Assembly: GCA_007695205.1 (NCBI GenBank)
Contig: REEF01000635.1
Span: forward strand, 1-12,377
DNA from: Planctomycetaceae bacterium
GTDB taxonomy: Bacteria > Planctomycetota > Planctomycetia > Pirellulales > Pirellulaceae
Direction: 5' to 3'
DNA: 12,377 nt
The position numbers were made by a program, and so were the translations under genes. Below, piece after piece: positions 5,884 through 12,377 of this stretch. The notes beneath the pieces are model-generated. The model ran no database searches. It was not told the DNA's origin and saw only the letters and a list, made by a program, of their open reading frames with translations. Positions within the stretch are counted from its first letter, which is position 1. Each line of letters begins with the position of its first letter.

Positions 5884-8800
5884 CTAGGCAACCTCGCTGC
5901 GGATGCGGTACATGACAGCATACAGCACGGGGACGACGACCATGGTCAATACGGTTCCCAGGGCCAAGCCGAACATGACGGTGACCGACATCGAGACCCA
6001 GAACCCGTCCTGCAGCAGCGGTAACATGCCCAGGACGGTGGTGGCTGCGGCGTTGACGACGGGCCGCAAGCGTGCGACGGCGGCCTCGACCACGGAATCC
6101 ATCGGGTTCATGCCTTCGGTCAGATTCAAGTTCACCTGATCCAACAGCACGACCGCGTTCTTGATCATCATCCCCGATAGGCTCATCGCGCCCAGCAGCG
6201 CCATGAATCCGAACGGGACCCGGGTGACCAGCAACCCGAATGTGATGCCGATCATCACAAACGGGATGACCAAAAAGATGATCAGCGGCGGCCGATACGC
6301 GTTGAACAGCATGACCAGGACCAGCATCATGATCACCAGCGCGGGCACCATGCCTGGGATCAAGGCCTGCTGTGACTCGCTGGAACTCCGGTGCTCGCCG
6401 TCCCAATCCATCCGATAGCCCGGCGGCAGCGGGATCGCCTCGATGTCCGCTGCGACCGAAGACCACAGGGTCGGGGTGGTCACTCCGTTGGGCGAGCACT
6501 GGACGGTGATCGCCCGCCGCCGATCCCAACGGCGAATCATCGGATCCTCCCACTGTTGATCGATCCCATCAATGACTTGAGAGACAGGGACCGTGGTGGA
6601 AGACAGGTCCGGGACAATCTGGACGGATTCCAGCGACGCGGCAGCGGTGCGCCGTTCTGCCTCGACGTTCCGGAACAGGATCGGGATCAGGTCGTCCTGT
6701 TCGCGATACTGGCCGACCGGAATGCCGTCATGGGCTCGACGAGTGGCTTGCGCCAGGTTGTCTCGTGAGACGCCGCTCCAGCGTCCGCGCTCTTGATTGT
6801 ATTGCGGGATCAGTTTCCGGACTCGTTGCCGCCAGTCGGTCCGCACCTCTTTTGCCAGAGGGCTGGCGCGCAGAATATCCTTGGCCTGTTCGGCCAGTCG
6901 CCGCAGTTCATCAGGGCCCGCATTGGCAGGGCCGCTGAATCGGGCTTCCAATTTCCAATCGTCGAACGCCCCAACGGCATACTTTCGGACTCGGACCATC
7001 GCTTCCGGCACGTTTTCCACCATCCAGGGATCCAGCACCGCGATCAGTTCGTCGACATCCGGCAGCGTATGGGTGTTGACCACAATCTGTGCATACGAAG
7101 GATTGGGATCTTCGGGGGCGACCGGCAGATAGAACCGTGGCGGACCTTGTCCGATGAAGGTGCTCATACTAGCAACCGTCGGCTGCTCGCTCAACAATTG
7201 CTCGATCCTTTCCAGATCGTTGGAGACCTGTTGGATACGGGTTGCTTCCGGTGCCCAATAATCGATCATGATCTGACGGCGACTGGAGTCGGGAAAGAAC
7301 AACTGCGGCACAAAGCGGAAACCGAAGCTGGAAGCCACCAACAAGACCGTCAATCCGCTCAGGAACAGGATCCGTCGCCGGATGGCCCACTGCAGCATCG
7401 TGCGAAACTTGCAAAAAAATGGCGTTTGGTAAACGTCCGTCTGCTCTTGGCCTGGTTTGGGCGACGGTAACCAACGGAGGGCCATCACGGGAGTGACCGT
7501 CTGGCAGAACAGCCAGCTAAGCAGTAGGGAGATAGCAACGACCGTGAACAAACTGCCCGCATATTCCCCCGTGCTATAGGTCGAGGCGAAGATCGGGAAG
7601 AAAGCCATGCAAGCCACCACGGTCGCCCCGAACAGGGCGACGGCCGGTTGGCTGGCCGCTTCGATCGCAGCCCGGCGGCGGTCCATGCCTTGACTCAGCC
7701 GCACGACGATCCCGTCGACCACGACGATGGCATTGTCCACCATCATGCCCATGGCGACGATCAACGCGCCCAACGAGACACGTTGCAGGTCGATATGCAA
7801 CATCCACATCACGATGAAGCTGCCCAGGATGGGGAAGATCAAGCCGCTGACACCGATGATCAGGCCGACACGCAACCCCATCGTGATCGCGACCACCACA
7901 AAGACGATCACGATGGCCTGCAACAGGTTGACGACAAACGCATTGACCGACTCGCTGACAGAATCCGACTGCCAAGAGATGTGTTCGACGCCGATGCCAA
8001 TCGGCAATTCCGCCTTTAATTCCTCCAAGCGTGCGTCAAGATCACGACCGACGTGGACCACATTGACACCCGATCGCGGCGCGATCGCCATCGCGATCGC
8101 GGGCAAGCCGTTGTGTCGAAGCAGGCGAGTCGGCGGATCGGCATAGCCGAAGGAGACGGTGGCGAAATCCCGGATGCGAATGATCTCGTCACGACGAGGC
8201 CCGTCGCCTTGCCTTGGTAGACTGATCCCCGCCACCGCCAATTCGCCGATGGCCTCAGGCGATTCGAACTCACCGGTCGGCGCGATCCGCATCCGCGTGG
8301 TTTGGAAATCTACTCGCCCGGCGTTCACCACCAGGTTTTGGGTCCGCAAGGTCGATATCAACTGTTCGGGGGTCAGCCCCAACTGGGATAGCTGTGGTTC
8401 GGTGACGTCGATAAAGACCCGTTTTTCCGGCTCGCCCCACAGGTCGACACGAGCCACGCCGGGGACCAGGCTCAATTCCTTACGTAGCGTCTTGACATAC
8501 CACTCAAGTTCGGACGGGTCGAAACCGTCACTGGTGATCGCCAGTAGGAACCCGAATACGTTTCCGAAATCGTCACCGATATCGGGGCGGCTGGTCCCGG
8601 GTGGCAGCGAGTCCTCGATGTCGCGCACTTTGCTGCGGAGCAGGTCCCAGACCTGCGGCAACCGATCCGACCAGTATTCGTCCTTGATGTCGACCTTGAT
8701 GATCGACAAACCGGCTTGCGAAGTGGAATAGATCTGCTTGACCTCGGCCATCTCCTGTAATTTCGTCTCGATGCGATCGGTCACCTCCAATTCCACTTGC

Positions 8801-8970
8801 TCCGGACTGGCGCCCGGGTATGCCGTGACAATCGACGCTGTTTTGACCGTGAATTCGGGATCTTCCAATTGGCCCAACTGGAAATAACAGAACAGGCCGC
8901 CCACCAGAACCAGCAGAGTGACAAAGCCGGTGATGGATCGTTTTTCAATAGCCAGCGTGGGAAGATTCAT
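5884..8970 (-). CDS. RND efflux pump inner-membrane permease (AcrB/HAE1-like)
   Basis: At 1,028 residues this is full length for a hydrophobe/amphiphile RND permease. It has one N-terminal transmembrane helix (about 12-32), a large periplasmic domain, a helix bundle (about 343-500), a second periplasmic domain and a final bundle (from about 870). It pumps substrates from periplasm or inner membrane using the proton gradient. Helix 4 carries GMMVDNAIVV (408-417): D412 matches the first proton-relay aspartate of AcrB (D407), but the second (D408) is asparagine N413. The helix 10 lysine is kept (MIKNAVV, K937). The ATG at 8970 lies 19 bases after the adaptor stop. AAGGAG stands 11 bases upstream, right behind that stop, which suggests translational coupling. 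No outer-membrane channel gene is adjacent, so a TolC-like partner must be encoded elsewhere. Confidence 0.95.
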   Translation of the reverse strand: MNLPTLAIEKRSITGFVTLLVLVGGLFCYFQLGQLEDPEFTVKTASIVTAYPGASPEQVELEVTDRIETKLQEMAEVKQIYSTSQAGLSIIKVDIKDEYWSDRLPQVWDLLRSKVRDIEDSLPPGTSRPDIGDDFGNVFGFLLAITSDGFDPSELEWYVKTLRKELSLVPGVARVDLWGEPEKRVFIDVTEPQLSQLGLTPEQLISTLRTQNLVVNAGRVDFQTTRMRIAPTGEFESPEAIGELAVAGISLPRQGDGPRRDEIIRIRDFATVSFGYADPPTRLLRHNGLPAIAMAIAPRSGVNVVHVGRDLDARLEELKAELPIGIGVEHISWQSDSVSESVNAFVVNLLQAIVIVFVVVAITMGLRVGLIIGVSGLIFPILGSFIVMWMLHIDLQRVSLGALIVAMGMMVDNAIVVVDGIVVRLSQGMDRRRAAIEAASQPAVALFGATVVACMAFFPIFASTYSTGEYAGSLFTVVAISLLLSWLFCQTVTPVMALRWLPSPKPGQEQTDVYQTPFFCKFRTMLQWAIRRRILFLSGLTVLLVASSFGFRFVPQLFFPDSSRRQIMIDYWAPEATRIQQVSNDLERIEQLLSEQPTVASMSTFIGQGPPRFYLPVAPEDPNPSYAQIVVNTHTLPDVDELIAVLDPWMVENVPEAMVRVRKYAVGAFDDWKLEARFSGPANAGPDELRRLAEQAKDILRASPLAKEVRTDWRQRVRKLIPQYNQERGRWSGVSRDNLAQATRRAHDGIPVGQYREQDDLIPILFRNVEAERRTAAASLESVQIVPDLSSTTVPVSQVIDGIDQQWEDPMIRRWDRRRAITVQCSPNGVTTPTLWSSVAADIEAIPLPPGYRMDWDGEHRSSSESQQALIPGMVPALVIMMLVLVMLFNAYRPPLIIFLVIPFVMIGITFGLLVTRVPFGFMALLGAMSLSGMMIKNAVVLLDQVNLNLTEGMNPMDSVVEAAVARLRPVVNAAATTVLGMLPLLQDGFWVSMSVTVMFGLALGTVLTMVVVPVLYAVMYRIRSEVA

Positions 8971-8989
8971 CAGATGGCAAGCTCCTTCA

Positions 8990-10270
8990 TTATTCCGTCA
9001 TCAATCGGACTCGCTGGCCTTCGCGAAGCGAATGGACGCCCGCTGTCACGACCCAGTCGCCCGGCTCGATGCCTTCCAGGATCGTCAAGCCCAGCGAAGA
9101 GATCGCTCCGGTCTGCACCGAGCGGCGGCTAACGGTCTGATTCTGCTCGTCGACCAGCCAGACGTAGCTCTGCCGCTGGGTGTCCGGGGCGAACACGGCT
9201 CCTAAGGGAACGGTCAGTTGGTGCTGGTCGATGGAGATCGAATCATCCACGACCGCCTGCACCCGGGCCGCCATGCCCGGCAGGATCTTGACGTCCTCGG
9301 GTTGGTCAATCAGCGCCGTCACGGGAAAGGTGCGGGTCGTGCGAGTGGCTTCGGTGCCGATTTCGAAAACGCGGCCCTCAAACTCGCGATCGGGAAACGC
9401 ATCGAACCAGCATGTCACTTTTTCGACCAGCGGCGCCAGCGAGATAGCGCTCTCCGGCACCTGAACAACGATTTTGATACTGGCAGTATTCAGCAGCCGT
9501 AGAATCGGCTGCTGGGCTTGGACCGTCTGAAAATTGTCCACGAATCGAGCGGCAACCCCGCCTTCGAACGGCGCCATGATCGATGTAAAACTCAAGCGAT
9601 TTTCGGCGTCGGTTACCATGGCTTGCAGGGCCTTGATCTCACCTGCCTTGGCCAGAAGATCCTCTTTCCGTGCTCCCACCTGGCCGATCCGCAACGCCTC
9701 TTGTGCCGTTTTGACTTGGGCGGCGGATCGATCCCGCATCGTCCTGGAGAGATCGAATTCCGATTGCGAGACGGCCCCGCGTTCCCGCAACGCCACATTC
9801 CGCTGATGTTCCGCCTCCGCTCGCTCCAAACTGGACTCCGCTTCGCTCAATCCGGCCTGCAATTGCAGGATTTCCTCAGGTCGGGCTCCGGCTTCCATCG
9901 CGGCTAACTCCGCCTCAGCACGCATGAGATTACCACGAGCCAGATCCAGAGCGGTTCGATAATCGATCGGATCCAGGGCGGCCAGCAGATCGCCTTTTGC
10001 CACCCGATCTCCCACCCGAACCGGCAGTTTTATCACCTGGCCCGTGACACGAAACGACAAATCGACCTCGTCGACCGCTTCCGCTCTGCCCGGAAAGGTG
10101 CGGCTGCGCAGCCCAACGACATCGGCGACCTTCACCGCGCGAACCGGTCGAGGTATCTCGGGATCCCCGGTGCCAGAGCCACAACCGGCTGCAGCAATCA
10201 CTGCCAAACAGGGGGTCCACAAGAGAGAATGGGTCAACGATCGTATCGAAATGCTTCTGCGGAATACCAC
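8990..10270 (-). CDS. RND efflux periplasmic adaptor (membrane fusion protein), lipoprotein
   Basis: This is the HlyD/AcrA-type adaptor that links the permease to an outer-membrane channel. The signal peptide is basic (FRRSISIR), then hydrophobic, and ends in lipobox AAGC with C30, so the mature protein is lipid-anchored. The first lipoyl half lies about residues 70-102 (DLSFRVTGQVIKLPVRVGD). A long Glu/Ala-rich coiled-coil hairpin spans about 105-225. The second lipoyl half (SIMAPFEGGVAARFV) follows, then beta-barrel and membrane-proximal domains to the end. I chose the GTG at 10270, 426 residues, because GGAG at 10277-10280 lies six bases upstream. A TTG at 10282 would add four residues. 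It is the first gene of the efflux operon; no regulator gene accompanies it. Confidence 0.93.
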   Translation of the reverse strand: MVFRRSISIRSLTHSLLWTPCLAVIAAAGCGSGTGDPEIPRPVRAVKVADVVGLRSRTFPGRAEAVDEVDLSFRVTGQVIKLPVRVGDRVAKGDLLAALDPIDYRTALDLARGNLMRAEAELAAMEAGARPEEILQLQAGLSEAESSLERAEAEHQRNVALRERGAVSQSEFDLSRTMRDRSAAQVKTAQEALRIGQVGARKEDLLAKAGEIKALQAMVTDAENRLSFTSIMAPFEGGVAARFVDNFQTVQAQQPILRLLNTASIKIVVQVPESAISLAPLVEKVTCWFDAFPDREFEGRVFEIGTEATRTTRTFPVTALIDQPEDVKILPGMAARVQAVVDDSISIDQHQLTVPLGAVFAPDTQRQSYVWLVDEQNQTVSRRSVQTGAISSLGLTILEGIEPGDWVVTAGVHSLREGQRVRLMTE

Positions 10271-10291
10271 TTGCCGCTCCAAATAGACGGA

Positions 10292-10495
10292 TCATCCTGA
10301 CAACGCAACGAGACAATGCGGTAGTGTAGCGAGGCGGCAACAAGAAGGGCAATGAGTGATGAACTTTGGAAGAAGAAAAACGATGTCGAGGATAGCCATC
10401 GTCTCGTTGATGTCGATCAGCAACGACAAGCCCCGGTCGTCGTTGATCTCCGACAGCAGGATGCTGCGGATCTCGATGGGCTGGTCCTGCCACTG
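10292..10495 (-). pseudogene. Possible coding remnant upstream of the RND operon
   Basis: A minus-strand frame open from 10513 to a TGA at 10292-10294 reads DQPIEIRSILLSEIN, then DDRGLSLLIDINETMAIL. Over about 35 codons nearly all third positions are G or C, far more than in the overlapping frames. A neighbouring frame just upstream (about 10490-10570) reads like a coiled coil (MRNQLSQERVRTEKLRAQL), as if the two were joined before a frameshift near 10490. There is no start codon with a ribosome-binding site. I do not recognise the family. It could be a gene fragment left after deletion or replacement, and the plus-strand frame over the same bases appears to be its shadow. Confidence 0.3.
10323..10352 (-). 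promoter_or_regulatory. Possible promoter of the RND efflux operon
   Basis: On the minus strand TTGCCC (10352-10347) and TACACT (10328-10323) are 18 bases apart, four of six matches to each sigma-70 box. Transcription would start near 10316, giving an untranslated leader of about 45 bases before the GTG at 10270. The match is weak and planctomycete promoters are poorly defined, so this is a candidate only. Confidence 0.25.
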
Positions 10496-10568
10496 AGTTG
10501 GGCACGTAGCTTCTCAGTGCGAACCCGCTCTTGGGACAACTGGTTCCGCATCTTCGCCACGTACTTTC

Positions 10569-10638
10569 TCGCTAGCTGATGACCACCAAGTGGGCGACTT
10601 CGAGAAACCGCATCCAGCGGAGGCGTTCCCGGTACGGA
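10569..10638. repeat. 70-bp direct repeat, copy A
   Basis: This copy matches 11520-11589 at 65 of 70 positions and in the same orientation, 951 bases apart. It begins TCGCTAGCTGATGACCAC and ends CCGGTACGGA; similarity stops abruptly at both edges. The five differences are at 10586, 10597, 10603, 10621 and 10629. The pair brackets the promoter and the small-protein/retropepsin genes. Inside it is a small CCGC-ATCCA-GCGG hairpin. The TGATG stop/start overlap found at the end of the retropepsin gene is present here too. Confidence 0.85.
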
Positions 10639-10730
10639 CTGATCTGACAAATTTCGCCATTTTCGTCATGGATCGGCGTCTCAGCGGCCCTTGGGGCCAT
10701 GGGCCGAGCCCATCGAGCCTGTCGGCGCGT

Positions 10731-10760
10731 TTGACACAGGTCACGGACATCGGCTAAAAT
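10731..10760 (+). promoter_or_regulatory. Near-consensus sigma-70-like promoter for the retropepsin cassette
   Basis: TTGACA (10731-10736) is a perfect -35 box. TAAAAT (10755-10760) differs from the -10 consensus at one base. The spacer is 18 bases. Transcription would start near 10767 and give a leader of about 120 bases before the ATG at 10890. It lies inside the segment bounded by the two 70-bp repeats, so the cassette carries its own promoter. Confidence 0.55.
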
Positions 10761-10889
10761 ACCCCACGTACCCGCCTGAACCCGTGGCCGAGTCGTCCTG
10801 AACCCGGCGATCTTTGCACGGGAGCAGGCAGGATAGATTGCAATTTGTTTTTCTACAGCCAAAAGGTTTGACCAGCAGGAGACCGGTGA

Positions 10890-11099
10890 ATGACGCTGTC
10901 CGAGTTACTCCCGGCGTTGCATGGGTTGCCGCGTGCCGACAAGCTCCGGGCTATCCAGGTGTTGGCCGCAGATGTCGCCTGCGAGGAGGATGACATGTTG
11001 GCACCTTCCGACGAGGCGTACCCGATCTGGTCGCCCTACGATGCGTTCGAGGGTGCGGCAACACTTATGCGGTTGTTAGACGAGGAGCAGGCTGCGTGA
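10890..11099 (+). CDS. 69-residue helical protein paired with a retropepsin
   Basis: This is a small soluble protein starting with ATG at 10890, with AGGAG (10877-10881) eight bases upstream. It has an N-terminal helical part (LSELLPALHGLPRADKLRAI, residues 3-22, then QVLAADVACEED). A YPIWSPYDAFEGA segment (about 46-58) and a final helix of leucines and acidic residues follow. There is no signal peptide or membrane segment. Its stop overlaps the start of the protease gene (GTGA, four bases), so the two should be made in fixed ratio. From memory, similar short proteins with a YPIWSPYDA-like motif sit before small aspartic proteases in cyanobacteria, but I cannot verify that here. A role as inhibitor, adaptor or antitoxin-like partner is inference from size and context. 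Confidence 0.82.
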   Translation: MTLSELLPALHGLPRADKLRAIQVLAADVACEEDDMLAPSDEAYPIWSPYDAFEGAATLMRLLDEEQAA

Positions 11100-11530
11100 C
11101 TACCTCGCCGACGGAACGTTTCGAGTACATCGAGGCCGATCCGTTACTCGGCTCCGCCAGTGCATTGCCGTACGCACCGATCACCCTTCGATTTGGCGGT
11201 CGCGAAACCCAGGTATCGGCGTTGGTCGACAGCGGTTCGACCCTAAATGTCCTTCCGTACGATGTCGGACTGCAACTGGGAGCCGTCTGGGAGCAGCAGA
11301 TCGTCCCGGTACGGCTCGGCGGCAACATGGCGGACTCCGAGGCTCGCGCAATTCTGCTTATCGGGACGATCCGACGATTCGCACCCATACGGCTGGCGTT
11401 TGCGTGGACCCGGAACAACCGTGTTCCGGTTATTTTTGGCCAGACCAATTTTTTCATGGAGTTCGATATTCGGTTCTGCCGTTCCGAGCTGTTCTTTGAA
11501 ATCACGCCGCGCGGCAAGATCGCTAGCTGA
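11096..11530 (+). CDS. Retropepsin-like aspartic protease (clan AA)
   Basis: The 144-residue product has a single catalytic motif, ALVDSGSTLNVLP (residues 42-54, Asp45-Ser-Gly). It lies after two beta strands, as in retroviral and bacterial retropepsins. Near the C-terminus a hydrophobic-hydrophobic-Gly element, PVIFGQTNFF (111-120), matches the second conserved block of this fold. One DSG motif per chain and a length near 140 mean the active enzyme would be a homodimer. No signal peptide or membrane helix is seen, so it probably acts in the cytoplasm on an unknown substrate. The start is a GTG at 11096 that overlaps the stop of the 69-residue gene. No separate ribosome-binding site is needed if translation is coupled. 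Its last codons (GCT AGC TGA) lie inside copy B of the 70-bp repeat. Confidence 0.85.
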   Translation: MTTSPTERFEYIEADPLLGSASALPYAPITLRFGGRETQVSALVDSGSTLNVLPYDVGLQLGAVWEQQIVPVRLGGNMADSEARAILLIGTIRRFAPIRLAFAWTRNNRVPVIFGQTNFFMEFDIRFCRSELFFEITPRGKIAS

Positions 11531-11589
11531 TGACCACTAAGTGGGCGTCTTCGAAAAACCGCATCCAGCGGCGGCGTTTCCGGTACGGA
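11520..11589. repeat. 70-bp direct repeat, copy B
   Basis: This is the second copy of the repeat at 10569-10638, 65 of 70 positions identical. It starts four codons before the retropepsin stop and runs about 60 bases past it. Because copy A lies upstream of the cassette promoter, the segment 10639-11519 is bounded on both sides. Sequence right of 11589 has no counterpart next to copy A. Confidence 0.85.
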
Positions 11590-11718
11590 GTCGGTGGAGG
11601 CGGACGGGTAGAAACGCAGCAGTACTGGCCGTACACCAGCGTGCTCGGCGTAGCACACTTATTGTTTGTACACGAAGACTGCTTGAACGATGTGCTTCTT
11701 GGCTGGGTTCTTCTTTAA
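11530..11718 (+). CDS. Doubtful 62-residue reading frame after the retropepsin gene
   Basis: An ATG at 11530 overlaps the retropepsin stop (TGATG), which would permit translational coupling. The product begins MTTKWASSKNRIQRRRFRYG, strongly basic, then has a Gly-rich turn and a hydrophobic tail. Copy A of the repeat encodes a similar first 20 residues before stopping at residue 22. The five base changes between copies give two silent, two mild and one drastic substitution, which is not clear evidence of selection on this frame. Its TAA shares the palindrome TTAA with the stop of the convergent gene. It may simply be an open stretch across the repeat. Confidence 0.22.
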   Translation: MTTKWASSKNRIQRRRFRYGVGGGGRVETQQYWPYTSVLGVAHLLFVHEDCLNDVLLGWVLL

Positions 11719-12266
11719 GCCGCCCGGTCTTGGCGTCTTGTTGTATCGATCAGCTTGGCCAGTTCCGTTTGGCTCAGCGGCTGGAAGTGCGGTTGCTTTT
11801 TCGCCACCCGTTCCAGGAAGATCTGGCTGGTGGGGTGCAGCATGCGGGGCACCAATGGCCAAGCTCGCTTGAGTTGCTCGGGGTCCTGGTCGCTGGCGAT
11901 GATCAGCAGATCGGTACCGGTCAACTCGTTGGCGATGCGAGCCAGCGCCGTGTAGGGATCGCCTGGGACCAGTCGCGATCGAACGGGCAACGCGCGCAGC
12001 AGTCGATAGGCGGTTTTCAGCGTCAAATGCTCTTGCCCGGATGGGCGCGCCTCGAACAGATCGATCCCCGTGTATTGGATCGGGTTGTTCGGTTGAATGG
12101 CCACGGCCAACTCGAAGATGCGGCGGGTGCGCACGGCATCGCCGACTCCCAGTTCGACGATCTTGCTGACCGGATGTTGGTTCAGCCATTTGTAGATGGG
12201 CCGATCCGATGCTGGCTGGGAGAGGTACGCCAGGTAACTGAACTTGACAACGCCCATTTGGCTCAT
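11715..12266 (-). CDS. Conserved-looking protein with SAM-methyltransferase-like N-terminal fold
   Basis: With the ATG at 12266 the product is 183 residues. A motif-I-like strand and glycine loop, KIVELGVGDA (35-44), is followed by a second strand ending in acidic YTGIDLFEA (65-73), then PGDPYTALAR and TDLLIIASD (118-126). This order is that of a class I SAM-binding Rossmann fold. However, the loop GVGDA departs from the usual GxGxG, and the chain is short, so methyltransferase activity is not assured. I prefer the ATG at 12266 because AAAGGA lies about nine bases upstream; a TTG at 12311 would add 15 basic residues. The protein is cytoplasmic and unlinked to the other genes in the window. 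No gene name or substrate can be given. Confidence 0.75.
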   Translation of the reverse strand: MSQMGVVKFSYLAYLSQPASDRPIYKWLNQHPVSKIVELGVGDAVRTRRIFELAVAIQPNNPIQYTGIDLFEARPSGQEHLTLKTAYRLLRALPVRSRLVPGDPYTALARIANELTGTDLLIIASDQDPEQLKRAWPLVPRMLHPTSQIFLERVAKKQPHFQPLSQTELAKLIDTTRRQDRAA

Positions 12267-12377
12267 CGTCTTTGGTCCTTTGCGCCGCGAGAATAGTGCC
12301 CGAACGGACAACAGGCCACAGTGCGAGATGCGCGCGGCCTATCCACTTTCTTTCGGCAGAAGCCCTGGCCGAATCAA

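Noticed and set aside
6793..7470. Plus-strand 225-residue frame antisense to the RND permease
   Set aside because: Fully inside the permease, no start signal, composition of a shadow frame.
10352..10579. Plus-strand 75-residue frame ending at repeat copy A
   Set aside because: No ribosome-binding site, and its Asp/Gln-rich translation is typical of the shadow of the minus-strand frame with much stronger G/C third-position bias.
10569..11589. Integron cassette with attC sites
   Set aside because: No GTTRRRY/RYYYAAC core pairs occur in the 70-bp repeats and no integrase is in the window.
11065..11658. Minus-strand 197-residue frame over the retropepsin
   Set aside because: Antisense to the gene with the DSG motif. 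Its similarity to the minus frame at 10417-10650 comes only from the 70-bp DNA repeat.
11541..12296. Plus-strand 251-residue frame starting GTG in repeat copy B
   Set aside because: Mostly antisense to the Rossmann-fold gene and out of frame with the retropepsin; no ribosome-binding site or known motif.

Overview
The window looks like chromosomal DNA from a planctomycete of the Pirellulaceae (Rhodopirellula/Pirellula type). The call rests on a Tat-exported Gfo/Idh/MocA oxidoreductase, a leucine-rich-repeat lipoprotein, a HEAT-like protein, GC-rich third codon positions, frequent non-ATG starts, and an intergenic repertoire rich in palindromes. No tRNA, rRNA, CRISPR array, transposase or phage gene is visible. 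The taxonomic call is an inference from gene style.

Layout: (1) 1-328 is non-coding and repeat-rich: a GGGTCAG palindrome, an 18-bp perfect hairpin and a 25-bp tandem duplication. (2) 329-1567 (+) is a DHA1-type MFS drug exporter. Its stop codon abuts a 94-bp element with perfect 30-bp inverted arms, which separates it from a convergent gene. (3) 5305-1673 (-) holds a probable co-directional group: Tat-exported oxidoreductase, small HEAT-like protein, and LRR lipoprotein. (4) 5306-5883 is a gap with a possible decayed reading frame. (5) 10270-5884 (-) is a two-gene RND efflux operon, lipoprotein membrane-fusion adaptor then permease, with no outer-membrane channel or regulator alongside. (6) 10271-10889 is a gap with a likely decayed minus-strand coding remnant, the first copy of a 70-bp repeat and a near-consensus promoter. 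(7) 10890-11530 (+) is a tightly overlapping pair: a 69-aa helical protein and a small retropepsin-like aspartic protease. The same 70-bp repeat ends this unit. (8) 12266-11715 (-) is a conserved-looking protein with a Rossmann/SAM-methyltransferase-like fold signature.

How it fits together: the window has two efflux systems, one MFS pump in the inner membrane and one RND pump spanning the periplasm. It also has an exported oxidoreductase group of the kind expanded in planctomycetes for sugar or polyol chemistry. The most unusual unit is the accessory cassette at 10569-11589. There, a strong promoter drives a GTGA-overlapped small-protein/retropepsin pair flanked by 70-bp imperfect direct repeats. 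This may be a mobile or duplicating module whose biological role I cannot name.
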